64,000 nucleotides of DNA from Diphasiastrum complanatum (taxonomy: Eukaryota > Streptophyta > Lycopodiopsida > Lycopodiales > Lycopodiaceae). Below are positions 1 through 9,151 of the stretch, piece after piece. The stretch lies in assembly GCA_029204225.1 (NCBI GenBank), contig MU832196.1, positions 18,576 through 82,575 on the forward strand, written 5' to 3'. The translations under genes and the position numbers were made by a program. The number at the start of each line of letters is the position of its first letter. Within the stretch, counting starts at the first letter, position 1. The notes beneath the pieces were generated by a model that searched no databases, was not told the origin of the DNA, and saw only the letters and a list, made by a program, of their open reading frames with translations.

Positions 1-173
1 AAGCATAATTTGGACTGATTCCAAAGGTTCTAACACTTAGGTCTACTTGAGAACATCCTTATGAATAGAATCCTATGCTATTTGGCACGTGTGACAAGCC
101 ACATCATGACCATCTAACTATTTACAAGTCGTATGACCAAAACTAGTCAAGCTAGAATTGTGAATTTTTAACA
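1..173 (-). repeat. Partial LTR, same family as 39.74-39.92 kb
   Basis: This stretch resembles 39740-39924: both share a block about a pale copy of 'ttggactnattccaaagg', the phrase 'gacaagc(c)a' and the ending 'gctagaattgtga..ttttaaca'. Read on the minus strand, the edge is TGTTAAAA, a canonical TG LTR start, at position 173. The element body would lie left of the window. It appears to interrupt the reading frame that comes from the right, since the last codons of that frame are LTR sequence. Confidence 0.55.
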
Positions 174-986
174 TCCTCCATAGCCATTTTCAAGCAATCT
201 TTTCCAGAATAAAACTTATCATTATATACATCGTCAACACCATGGAGAAGATCATCAACATCAAAATCAATTATATCTAAAAATTCATCAAGCTCTTTGC
301 TCAAAATGCAAAGAGTCTCAACCTCAGTAAGATCAAAAAGATTTGATATATCCGATATTGTCAAAAAGAAATTATTATCTATATTATAAGTAGGCAAAGT
401 GATCAAAGATTTATCAGAAGGAGAAAGGGTAGTGGGTGTTTTAGGGCCTATAAAAGTAGCCCTATTTCGAGTAGAATCAAAATCATCTAAATTAACACTC
501 GTATCAATAAAAAATGTATCTATATCTACAATCTTTGACTTTTCAGACTTTGTACCACTAGAAGAAGCTGCTTCAAAAGTGGAGGGCACAGCCTCCGAAT
601 TGTCAAAAATATTTAACAAAAAGAAAAAACAAAAGCAGACTAAAAACTAACAAATTTTTATTATGAATTGGGCACTCATCTACAGACTTGAAATCATTAT
701 GTAACTTGGTAAACATTCTGTCAAGCTTAGCTTTATAGATATGCTTGTCGAGTGCCACCAGGTCCTGATAATGAATCATGTCCTTATTCTGAGATTTGAA
801 TAATAGAGTACTGAGCAGGGACTTAAATCTGAGATATATCTTAGAAAATGTCTCCACACTAGGGCCCTCAGTTATAGAAGGTAGAATAAAAAGAAAAGGA
901 GAAAAAAGAGATTTGAAATAGTCCAACCTATCAGTAATACCAAACTTATTAAAAAAACAAAACAAACTGGATTTAAAATTAGACAT
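152..986 (-). pseudogene. Unknown acidic gene, cut by an LTR
   Basis: I do not recognise the family. Two open stretches lie in a row. The first starts at ATG 986 and reads MSNFKSSLF..., about 110 residues rich in K, F and L. It runs to about 640, where it degenerates into a T-rich, intron-like stretch. The second, 619 to 173, is serine-rich and then strongly acidic, with the motif DVDDLLHGVDDVYND. The final nine codons (173-152) belong to the LTR, so the natural C-terminus is missing. The two stretches may be exons of one gene. The LLHGVDDV motif recalls the LTGVDDV repeats at 41.1 kb, which hints at, but does not prove, a common transposon-borne protein family. Confidence 0.35.
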
Positions 987-1215
987 TTTAAACGAAAATA
1001 ACAAAACTAAAAGTTTCAAATATCGCTCTCAAGCACAAACCGCAGGTCAGACAAGCATGTCAAGGCAGCATGCACTCGAGAGAGATATTTGAAGTTGGAG
1101 TATCGGATCCGAACGCAAGAACACAAAGTAGAAAAAAAAGAGATGCGAAACGTGCTTGAATGCGATACCAAACGATGCAGTATCGAATCCAGGCGCAAAA
1201 TAGTCAATCCGTTGT
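987..1215 (-). promoter_or_regulatory. Putative 5' leader of the unknown minus-strand gene
   Basis: Non-coding and pyrimidine-rich on the minus strand, directly upstream of ATG 986. By eye it shares short blocks in the same order with the leader upstream of the H3-like gene at 2030-2170: a TCGATAC-type block, CATCTCTTTT, CTTGCG(C/T)TCG and CTCAAG/CTCGAGTGC. I see no clear TATA box. The similarity is weak and should be treated as a hint only. Confidence 0.25.
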
Positions 1216-1221
1216 GGAAGA

Positions 1222-1665
1222 AGTGTCATCAACTTTGGGTGGTACAGGCTGCACCACCCATGTGGAGGGATCCACCTTTACTGCCCGCTCTTTGTTCTCA
1301 AAAGTGATTTTGCCTGTTTTCCAATCATGAACTACTTGCGCAACTCATAACCAAGGTCATCCCAACAAAATTTGATAGGCAGTGGGTGTTTCAAGAATTT
1401 CCATCACCACAAATGTGATGAATAATTGTACCCATGCTATCTTCACTAGAATGTCTTCTACAATTTCCTTTGACCGCACACATGATTGATCTGCTAGTTT
1501 GATTATAATTTTGGTAGCTTTCAGGCCTCGTAGACATTTCTCATACAAAGCAGTGGAGATAAGATTGACATTTGATCCTCCATCTACTACATCAGCTTCT
1601 AATAAGATCTTGAGCTTTTCTATTTTTTGTTTGTGGAATGAATGTGTTTGCCGGAAAAGACCTAT
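1222..1665 (-). pseudogene. Ty3/gypsy protease fragment
   Basis: Retropepsin-like segment of a gypsy Gag-Pol polyprotein, which would cleave the polyprotein in virus-like particles. Read on the minus strand it gives KLKILLEADVV, then DGGSNVNLIS (the D-[ST]-G-type active-site loop, here D-G-G-S), then ILLG followed by PWL after an in-frame stop, and a tail VHDWKTGKITFEN. ILLG-x-PWL and the DWKTGKI tail are typical of plant gypsy proteases entering the RT linker. There are at least two stops, no neighbouring RT, and both ends are abrupt. It separates the unknown gene on the left from the G-box promoter on the right. Confidence 0.7.
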
Positions 1666-1682
1666 GTATAAAAAAAAATTCG

Positions 1683-1926
1683 CACGTGCGGAGGAGTGGC
1701 GAAGGAACACGTGTCGACATGTGATTGGTCAAAATAAATGCGTTGTACCTAGAATGATGGATCTGACATTTGTAACGTGCGAGAATGACACGTGCCGATA
1801 ATGGATTTGTGCACGTGTCTCAGTCCATGTGGCCTCATTGTCAGTACGGACATTCCACGTGGCCCAATAATCTAACGACACATGTCTTTGCCATCTTTTC
1901 ACACGTGCAAAAATTTCGTATATATA
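1683..1926 (+). promoter_or_regulatory. Promoter-like region with six CACGTG boxes and a TATA box
   Basis: Perfect CACGTG palindromes (G-boxes, bound by plant bZIP/bHLH factors) occur at 1683, 1708, 1789, 1812, 1856 and 1902, with a further ACGTG-type core near 1774. A CCAAT-type box (CCCAATAA) lies at 1862 and TATATATAAG begins at 1919. The next ATG in a meaningful frame is the H3-like start at 2238, leaving a leader of about 290 nt. Six copies in 225 bp is far above chance. It could also be the LTR of an unrecognised element. Confidence 0.6.
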
Positions 1927-2237
1927 AGTCCTCAGAATTTTCATTTTTTTTCACAAAATTTTCGTTTTTAGCTCCCGATATCACTCTCAGGCGCGCTCTT
2001 TCACCGTTCAAGCTTTCGCCCTCTCACAGTGCACTCGAGTCCGATACCGCTGGTAGTGCAATATTGCTTTCGAACGCACATCTCTTTTCTTTAAATAATC
2101 TGTGTAGATCTTGCGCTCGAAGACGGTATTCAGTTTTGGTATCGATCTCAAGTGCTCTTTCATCGCAAATTTTTTTGTTTTCATCCACTTTTCTTTTGTT
2201 CAAACTTCTTTCTGTTAATTTTCTTCTTCTGAGAATG

Positions 2238-2602
2238 ATGACCAGAACCAAATCCACCGCCCATGCCATAACCACTATACAGCCATCCCATTCTCGTGTT
2301 CCCTCTAGTATCGGTCGTAGGCATGGCAGGAAGCAGGTCTGGCTGAGGAAGATCAGAAAACTCCAGAGTTCAACTGAATTGTTGATCCCTAGAGCTCCTT
2401 TCGGCCGATCTGTTTGGAATGTCACTCTGTCACTTGGGCTCAATGTTCGTTTTGTCGTGACAACCATGTAGGCCTTATAAGGTGCTGTAGAAGATTTTTT
2501 GTCCTAATTTTTTTAGGATACTTGTCTTTTGGCAGTGCATGTAAGCGTGTCACCATCATGCCAAAGGATTTTGTCATTCTCAAAAGGCTTCGGGACAGAT
2601 AT
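2238..2602 (+). pseudogene. Histone H3-like (possibly CENH3-like) pseudogene
   Basis: Histone H3 forms the (H3-H4)2 core of the nucleosome, and variants mark centromeres or active chromatin. The frame from ATG 2238 begins MTRTKSTAHA (compare the H3 start ARTKQTAR). After a short tail it follows the H3 fold without gaps: LRKIRKLQSSTELLI (alphaN), PRAPFGR (alpha1 start), then loop 1 of canonical length. Helix alpha2 carries four in-frame stops (2469, 2478, 2505, 2514). After a one-base frameshift near 2541 the hallmark C-terminus KRVTIMPKDF-xxx-KRLRDR is perfect. LLIPRAPF resembles CENH3 more than canonical LLIRKLPF, but loop 1 lacks the extra residues usual for CENH3. It is intronless across the fold and clearly dead in this form. 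Confidence 0.82.
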
Positions 2603-2925
2603 CTCTGCATGTTGATAATGCCAACACCTCCAGAGACCTGCCTTTGGATAGAACCAACGTGCCTACTACCTCTAGGAGGAAGAGAAAGCAGCCTATCCCC
2701 AAGAAGGCTGGATCTCGAAGGGCAGCTGTTTCCCTTCCTCCTAGACGTATCCCGGCCAAGAGACCCCGTGTCTTCTTGAGCTCTGAGTCAGATGCTGAAG
2801 AATCTGACTCAGATCGAAAATCTTCACATCTTCTTCCTCCTGTTATTCATCCAGCTCCTCAGCAGGTTTCATCACCAAAAGTGTTGATTACCCAAGAGGA
2901 GCTAGACAATATAACAGAGAAATCG
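2603..2925 (+). CDS. Basic/acidic exon downstream of the H3-like fold
   Basis: Open frame (third frame relative to the H3 fold) reading DRTNVPTTSRRKRKQPIP, then a run of K/R/P-rich nuclear-localisation-type patches, a serine/acidic stretch SSESDAEESDSD, and LITQEELDNITEKS. A consensus-like donor (aatcg/gtaaat) follows at 2926. Composition suits a nuclear protein linker. It could be a C-terminal extension of the H3-like protein or an N-terminal exon of the Ulp1-like gene. The splice phase at 2925 (phase 0) does not fit the next visible Ulp1 exon at 3221, so an exon is missing or the link is false. Confidence 0.4.
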
Positions 2926-3220
2926 GTAAATATTGTTTCCACTTTTGTTTTTGCTCCTGTACGTAATCTTTTTGTGAGAATTCCATACAATCGAGCCTAG
3001 GTTTTTTTTTATTCTGACCATTATAATCAATACAAGGCCTACCTAGCTAGCAAAATTGATCTTCTCGGCAACTTTTTTTATTCCATATGAAACTAAGTAA
3101 AGATTGCTCTTTTGTTTTTGTTGCTTTAATCTGGATTGTTGCATGCTTTATTGCTTTAATAAGAACGGAATTTTTTTCATAAATATGAATTTATCGATAT
3201 TTGTATTTTGGTTGTTGCAG
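2926..3220 (+). other. Intron-like, AT-rich spacer
   Basis: T-rich sequence between a GT donor at 2926 and a good acceptor (ttggttgttgcag) ending at 3220. No coding potential is seen. Homology to the second Ulp1 block cannot be tested because that copy is truncated before this point. Confidence 0.4.
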
Positions 3221-4083
3221 TTGGCATTGGAGCTTGAACATTATTTTTGTAAAGATAAATAAGGAGGGAGTATCAAATTTTCTATGTGTAAAATTAAACT
3301 CAGTTGCAAATACACATAGAGAATTTGATTCTCTACTTCATGATGTCGTTCGAAAAATACCGACAATGGCAACTTCAATTGGAGAGATAACCATTAAATC
3401 TCTCAAGGTATATTCGATTTATCTCTGATATGCATGTATTATTTTTTTAATTCAAATGTATCATCATAGCATAAATAAAATTTTTATCATGATATTACTA
3501 ATTTTCGTTCTATATATGCAGTGTGTACATCAAAAAGACGCTTTTAGTTGTGCATGGTTTGTCCTGTACAATACGAAGCTATTTTTTGAATGGTATGATT
3601 TATAAACGAATGTAGATATTGAAAAGTTAATATTCTATTCATTTGTAGTTCGTTTCATTCTTATTCATATTTTATTACTATCATTGTTTGTAATTTGCTG
3701 ATTCTCGTGTTTTGTGATGACAATTCACTCTTGAGTCGTATACTCCTGATGATGTATATAGATTTCGGCAAGAGTTGATCAAAACTTATGCCAAGTATGG
3801 TGGTGTAAGCGTTGCACCTACAATCGAAGGCCCTCAAAAAGAAGCTGCTCATGCCTTAACAGCCTTTCAGGTTGTTCAGGATGCAGATCTTATTTTATAT
3901 GATAAAAAAAGAATAAAAGTCCTTTCTAATACAGAGGAAGGCAATTTTGTAGCAGATATTCCTCTTGTCTTAAAAGGCATTGAGGGCCTTTCCGAAACAA
4001 AGGAGGGTGAGATTATAGAAGAAGTTGTTGTCTTATTAGTTCCTAATATTGATATAGAAAATATAGAAAAATTGATCGAATAG
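3221..4083 (+). pseudogene. Ulp1-like (C48) cysteine peptidase, copy 1
   Basis: Ulp1/SENP peptidases cleave SUMO-type tails, and plant DNA transposons often carry relatives. Three exon-like blocks lie in phase 0. Block 3221-3407 holds WHWSL (catalytic His) and LNSVANTH, where families normally have D-S (Asp to Asn here). Block 3522-3626 holds HQKDAFSCAWFVLY, the Gln-x(5)-Ser-Cys active site. Block 3724-4083 holds FQVVQDADLILYD and an acidic tail ending at TAG 4081. The copy at 53.5-52.9 kb shows the same 105-nt block and a 357-nt last block with intact GT-AG sites. Here the second donor and acceptor are mutated, and a CAA codon has become TAA (3603). Upstream exons are uncertain. Confidence 0.6.
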
Positions 4084-4479
4084 AGATTTATTTGTAAATA
4101 GAGAGACATAAAAAAAAAATACAATCATTTTACATATAAACAATCCGTTTATGGGTTTCTTTTTATTGATATCACAATAGATTCCTACAATCAGCTTGTG
4201 TCCATAGTCTAATATTGGAATGCAATTTTTCTATAATGATAAAAAGATATGATGATTGGCATGTATTTGCTGATAGTGCATCTCAATGTTCTTCCATAAG
4301 TTGGATTGTTTTGCCAATATCTCTACATTTGATCTCGAGCTCGTCTTTTACGTACCTGCATAAAACTAGTACAAAGCTAGTTAGAATTAGTACAGAGTTT
4401 GTATTAGAAAGTTTTGATTGAAACTATTCATAAAAGATCGAGTGTTTACAGCTACTTACGAGTTTACCATTGAAAATGA
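4084..4479. other. Spacer between two convergent genes
   Basis: 3' untranslated-like sequence shared with the second copy (52500-52906, inverted). It holds the T/A-rich ends of the Ulp1-like gene (plus) and gene B (minus), and a shared stretch around 'tattgatatcacaatagat'. No ORF is conserved in both copies. Confidence 0.4.
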
Positions 4480-5728
4480 ATTTGAAGTATGAAAGTACAT
4501 AATCTTGTAGCAGCAATAGTTCTCGTCGGATGTAGTTTAGACTCCAATCTTCTTCCACCTCAACACATGTCAAAACGGCATCATTGTATATAATTTCGAA
4601 ATTTTTTCATTTTGAATGTCCACTGGCTTCCAAGTCTTGATCGAGTGGCATCCATTTACCTTTATTTTTTTTACATAATTGATAACGGAAGCACATGGAA
4701 GACATTTTAATTCTGCATTCTATTTCTCCATCTGATCTTTTGTCTCAGCCTTCATCCATAAGTTTAGATAATAAACTATCTGATAAATTTTTGCATACAA
4801 ACATCGTTGGAGTTTTGTGTACATTGACACTTGAAAAGAAATCCACAAATATATTCAAGTAAATAAACCAACTCAATCTGACTGTGTTTGATCCCGTGCT
4901 CATTTTTAATGAATTTTTTACATCATTATATATCTTGCAATGAAATGATTCTGAAACTATAGCATCAAGTGCAATCCATTCATCACTTTCAAAACTAGCT
5001 AATGGAATTGGTACTATTTGTCCAAAAAAAAAATTGTATCAGGAATGTACATTGATTTATAAAAAAAGATCCCACTATCAACTAGATCTTTTGTAGTTCT
5101 ACCTCGATATTGCAGTTGTTCAATATTAGTGTGAATAACATCTAACACATCTGCTAAAGATCCACTTGGCTCCCATTTATTTATGTTGGATGGATATAAA
5201 TATGCAAGAGAAAATAATCAGATTGGCAAGTTTACTATTAGATATTTATGAATGACAAAAATCAAAGTATCAAAATATCAATACTCACAGTTGTCTTTTT
5301 GTGATCCTGACGGTTGAATCCTTGCACATTTATCTCTGAATGCATATATACATATTGGACTAGAATTTTAGAAATAGATTTTTCTCCTGATGATGTTTAG
5401 AAATCCAAAAATCTGACGTTCCAATAAGATCGAAATGATAGTTTTGACCTTTTTCTTTTTCAAAATGCTCCTCTTGATGATGGATGCATCAAAACCCAAG
5501 AGCTTTTTGAATATTTTCTTGGCACCCATAATCCATTATGATCTGTCTTGTTGAATAGAAGCACAGAGTCAATTGAGGAGCACGGCTTCCTTGATGGCGC
5601 CATTCATAATTTGCATGCAAAAATTTGAAACAATGAACTATGAATCTGAAAATTTGCGTATACAAAAAGCCATGAATTTGAGAAAAAGTGTTGGCAAAAA
5701 TTTGAAACACTGATCTATTTGGTGCCAC
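4480..5728 (-). pseudogene. Unknown gene B of the Ulp1 block, copy 1
   Basis: Not recognised. Two segments keep coding potential in both copies. The first starts MAPNRSVFQIFANTF (5728, minus) and continues for about 60-80 residues. The second (about 5190-4700, minus) contains GQIVPIPLASFES, WIALDA and NVHKTPTMFVCKNLSD, then DEG-x-DKRSDGEIECRIK. Between them copy 2 has an AG acceptor (tctcttgcag), so the gene is spliced. Copy 1 has a damaged acceptor and several frame breaks. It runs convergent to the Ulp1-like gene, as in two-gene DNA transposons. The second protein of such elements is often a transposase, but I see no DDE motif to claim that. Confidence 0.4.
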
Positions 5729-6074
5729 AAATCAACTCTGGTTAACCCTGTTAACCATGATTTGACAATGCATATACATTAATGGTACATCGATTTTCTC
5801 ATCTCAACCATCTGTCATATTCATTTTCGATATTTTTGGGTCTCCTCGGATAGTGATCGGTTGGAAGGGCAGGCCTCATCAACCAATAGCATTTCCACAT
5901 GCTGCCCGACAAAACAGCAATATATCTAAAAAGTTTTTAGTTTATTTATATTTGGAATACATTATGTAGAACCCCGAAGCTAAGGTGTCAATTGGTCCAC
6001 ATGGCAACGAAAATAAGAAAAAAAATAAAAAAAGCATTTTTTTCAAAGACCCTCGTCGGGCTCTAAGTTTCTCT

Positions 6075-7340
6075 AATGGAGGATTGGTGTGTCCTTCTAG
6101 ACCATTATTTTCATGAACAATAAATGGCTCTATGAATCCTTTCCAATCCACCATTCATTCTAACAAGTCCACTTTAGTATTTTCAGTACAACCACCACCT
6201 ATGTTTTGGCCAATTCGTCCTAACATATTAGGCATAGTAAGAACGGATTTACATTTCAATGCCCTAGAGATTACACTAAAAACTTGATCGATGTCTTCAT
6301 GCGTGTGTCCGACCATCAAAAACCCCATTTCAATAGTCTTAAATATGTTATGTGCCACAAGCATAGAACAAAGACCAAAGATGAACCTATTTTTATTTTT
6401 CCTCCAATAGTTGTCAGCTTGAATACGTAAGATGGGAGGGAGATTGTCGCGTGCAAGTTGCACCTTTTGTATTGTTTGCATAATGGATGTGACCACCTGA
6501 TTGATGTCATGCAGATGCAAGGTGTCTATCCACACATCACAAAGCAATTTGAATCCGTGAACTAGCACTCCACAAACATGCATTTTCATAAAATGGTTAC
6601 CCTCCAATCTTGGAGGAGTCTCTTTGAAATGGGGCAATGTTGTTGTATTTTGATCCATGCCATCAATAATAAGGCACAACGATTGCTCTGGATGTGATCT
6701 TGATTCTTCTTTCCAATATGTGTATAGCTTTCTCGAGTCGAAAACATGCAATAAGTGCTGATTTCTCATTGCAATATGGTGATCTCGCACCTTAATATCA
6801 ATAGAAGTTTCGATCGCATTTTTTGGCTCATCACAAATCTTGCATTTGGACATTCTTTTCTTTGTTGGAGTCTTGACATATCGAAACTCATGTCTCCACA
6901 ACCGATACAATGTATCTCTGGAGATTGTGGACATGTTAGTTTCTTGAACTTCTTTGTTGATGGAATTGAAGACATCACCTTTAGACATGCCAAGAGGGAG
7001 ATGATGTTCACAATGAACTACTCCTTCTTTTGATTTATGTTGAAGATGTGGTTGGGGTAGAGCATGCTTTTCTAAGATTCCACGCATAATAGCAAGTCAC
7101 CATCTTGAATGTGTGCGCTGTTTTAATGTACCTATGTTTTCATGAAATTTATAGACAATATTGTTGCGTGTCTCTGAGATTATCTTTCAAAACAATCCAT
7201 GGTAAACTCCCAATACATCTTGAAATGCCTTTGAACATATGGTTTTACCTGAAACTAGAGGTTTAAGTCTTAAACAAAGTTCTTCCCACATATTGATGCA
7301 ATGTTCGAATCATCTCATGCCTTCAAAAAACACCCAAACA
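6075..7340 (-). pseudogene. DUF7869-like (RNase H-fold, transposase-like) protein, interrupted
   Basis: The longest open part (7087 to 6155) is 310 residues. Visible motifs in order are CKICDEPKNA, LIIDGMDQNTT, MHVCGVLVHG, LRIQADNYWRKNKNRF and MVGHTHEDIDQVFSVISRAL. The spaced Asp residues (DGMDQ, QADN) with GHTHEDID are the pattern I associate with DUF7869 proteins, which occur in many eukaryotes and look like DDE/RNase H-fold enzymes. No function is proven. Upstream frames to about 7340 (GKTICSKAFQDVLGV) extend the homology past stops. Downstream of a stop at 6152 the frame continues to NGLEGHTNPP and is cut at 6074 by the Ulp1/gene B block. The missing C-terminus is not found elsewhere in the window. 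Confidence 0.6.
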
Positions 7341-7380
7341 TTCGTAAAAGACAATTATGTCTATCCGATCCTTGCTTTCT

Positions 7381-8610
7381 CCATAGGTTTCAGTCTACAA
7401 TGAAGAAAGGCTGGAGATGTTTGTATGATCAAAAGTAAGGATGTCTTGATTGGAAAAAGGTAAAAGAAAAGGGAAGTTGTTCAAACTAGATGCTTGTGTT
7501 ACTACTAACCAAGTTGAATGTGCTGCAAGAGAGCAAATATCTATTCAAGAGGTTTGGCATAAAAGGATGGGACACCTCAACTTTAAGTCATTGGAGGTAA
7601 TGGCTAGAAAGCAAGTTGTGCTAGGTCTTCCAAATTTCTTAAGTGGCATGAATCATGTCTGTGAGTCTTGTGCTTTGTCTAAATCACATAGACTGCCGTA
7701 TACTAGGTCTACATCTAGATCTACAAAGCCTTTTCAGCTTGTATATTCGGATATTCATGGAATTACTACGATTAGCAATAGTGGAGCTAAGATGTATGTA
7801 ACTTTCATTGATGATTTTAGTAGATTTTGTTGGATCTATCTACTAAAGAGCAAAGATGAAGTGTATGATGTCTTTGTTAAGTTCAAGAATGCAAGGGAGA
7901 ACCAATTTTCTACAAGGATCAAGTGCTTAAGGAGCGACAATGGTGGTGAGTACATATCTACCAAGTTCAAGGCCTTTTGTGATGAGCATGGGATCAAGAT
8001 GGAGTATACAACACCAAGGACACCACAACAAAATGGAGTGGCTGAAAGGAAGAATAGGACTTTATGTGAAAGTGCTAAAGCCATGAGGTTAAGTGCTAGT
8101 GTTGATAAACCATTTTGGGGTCAAGCTTTGATGTGTGCCAATTTCTTGTGCAATAGGTGGTCGAGTGCTATTTTGGATAAAAGGACACCTTTTGAGATGG
8201 TATTCAAGATGAGGCCGAGTGTGAACTTTCTAAGAACTTTTGGATGCACATGATATTTCAACATTACTCTTGATGATAGGACCAAGGAGGATCCATCTTC
8301 AAGGAAAGGTATTTTTGTTGGATATAGTGAGGTGACTAAAGCCTAAAAGATTTACATTCCTTCTACTAAGAAAGTGATTGTTAGTAGAGATGTCATTTTT
8401 TATGAGGAGAACATTCCAAAAGTGTCTTCAAGTACCATTGATGATGATGTGGATGGATCTAACATTCTTGATGTTGATGTAAAGGATCCTACTTTAGATG
8501 GTGATGATGATGGACCTTCATCAAGTCAAAAGCCAAGGAGAACATCAAGGGAAAGACAAATGCCTTCAAGGCTCACATATGATGAAAAGGGTAAGCAACT
8601 AGTAGCTTGA
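7381..8610 (+). pseudogene. Copia GAG-pre-integrase and integrase fragment
   Basis: Part of a Ty1/copia polyprotein. Integrase joins the cDNA to host DNA. Visible: WHKRMGHLNFKSLEVM and CESCALSKSHR (HHCC zinc module), YSDIHG and FIDDFSRF (first catalytic Asp region), LRSDNGGEY (second Asp), PQQNGVAERKNRTL (catalytic Glu). The main frame, 7450-8253, ends at a TGA. The same frame continues through another stop (8346) to the acidic linker before RT (RQMPSRLTYDEKGKQLVA, stop 8608). Protease and RT are absent. It is close in sequence to the integrase of copia-A (36.1-35.1 kb). Confidence 0.85.
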
Positions 8611-9151
8611 TTGTAATGGATGAGCCAATAAGAAACTATCATGTGTGATGAATATATGGAGCCATAATGGACGAACCAATAGAAAATCACCGCGTGTGGT
8701 CAATAGTCATCATGACAAAGGATGTCCTTTTAATGAAAAATGATTGAGGAGTATGACATCTGATTCCCACAAAATCTGAGTCATAAATCACATTGTAGTT
8801 CGTACAGGACCCACGGGAACTCACACAGAGCAATTAAATCGTCAGCATGCAATATTTAAATATCCACAGTTCTATATAAACAAGCACAACACTAATTGAA
8901 CAATTTCAAAAGCCCCCAAGCCCATAGGTAGGGTCATCGATTCAACGTGCACAGTTCACCTCTTATAAATCATTGTTGGCTTCTTGCGTGTTCATTCAAT
9001 ATTCTGATTCCTCGCATTTATTTGATATATCGATTTAGCATGAGGTTGTATTTTAATAGACATCGTCTACCCGCCTGCGCGCTCATTCGATATCTGTCGT
9101 CTAGCCTTCATCTGCTCAGACATTTTGCATGTGTAGTGAATCATAGCTCAC
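8611..9151 (+). promoter_or_regulatory. Promoter/leader-like stretch upstream of the second H3-like start
   Basis: Two imperfect copies of a roughly 50-bp unit (starting near 8616 and 8667) each carry a CCAAT box (gagCCAATaag, gaaCCAATaga). TCTATATAAAC, a plausible TATA box, lies at 8871-8881. The next 270 nt are leader-like, with no long ORF, and end at ATG 9152. It could instead be the LTR and leader of the gypsy element whose pol follows, but no second copy exists in the window to define LTR edges. Confidence 0.4.

Larger units (their letters stand above)
3221..6074 (+). mobile_element. Ulp1/gene B block, copy 1 (minimum extent)
   Basis: The sequence from about 3500 to 6074 is repeated in inverted orientation at 53522-50886. 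The right edge is sharp: both copies end in the same sequence (TAGAGAAACTTAGAG, then CCCGACGAGGG, read inward). Beyond it copy 1 continues into a DUF7869-like gene and copy 2 into the leader of copia-E. A shared edge next to unrelated flanks marks a true element terminus. The left terminus is not identified. The H3-like gene and G-box promoter may belong to the same element, but copy 2 is cut before that region. Confidence 0.6.

Noticed and set aside
1785-2237. Open frame running into the H3-like start
   Set aside because: It covers promoter, TATA box and leader and has no protein-like composition. Openness looks like chance.
6155-7087. Transposase of the Ulp1 element itself
   Set aside because: The Ulp1 block terminus falls inside this gene, and copy 2 has no trace of it, so it is the insertion target, not part of the element.
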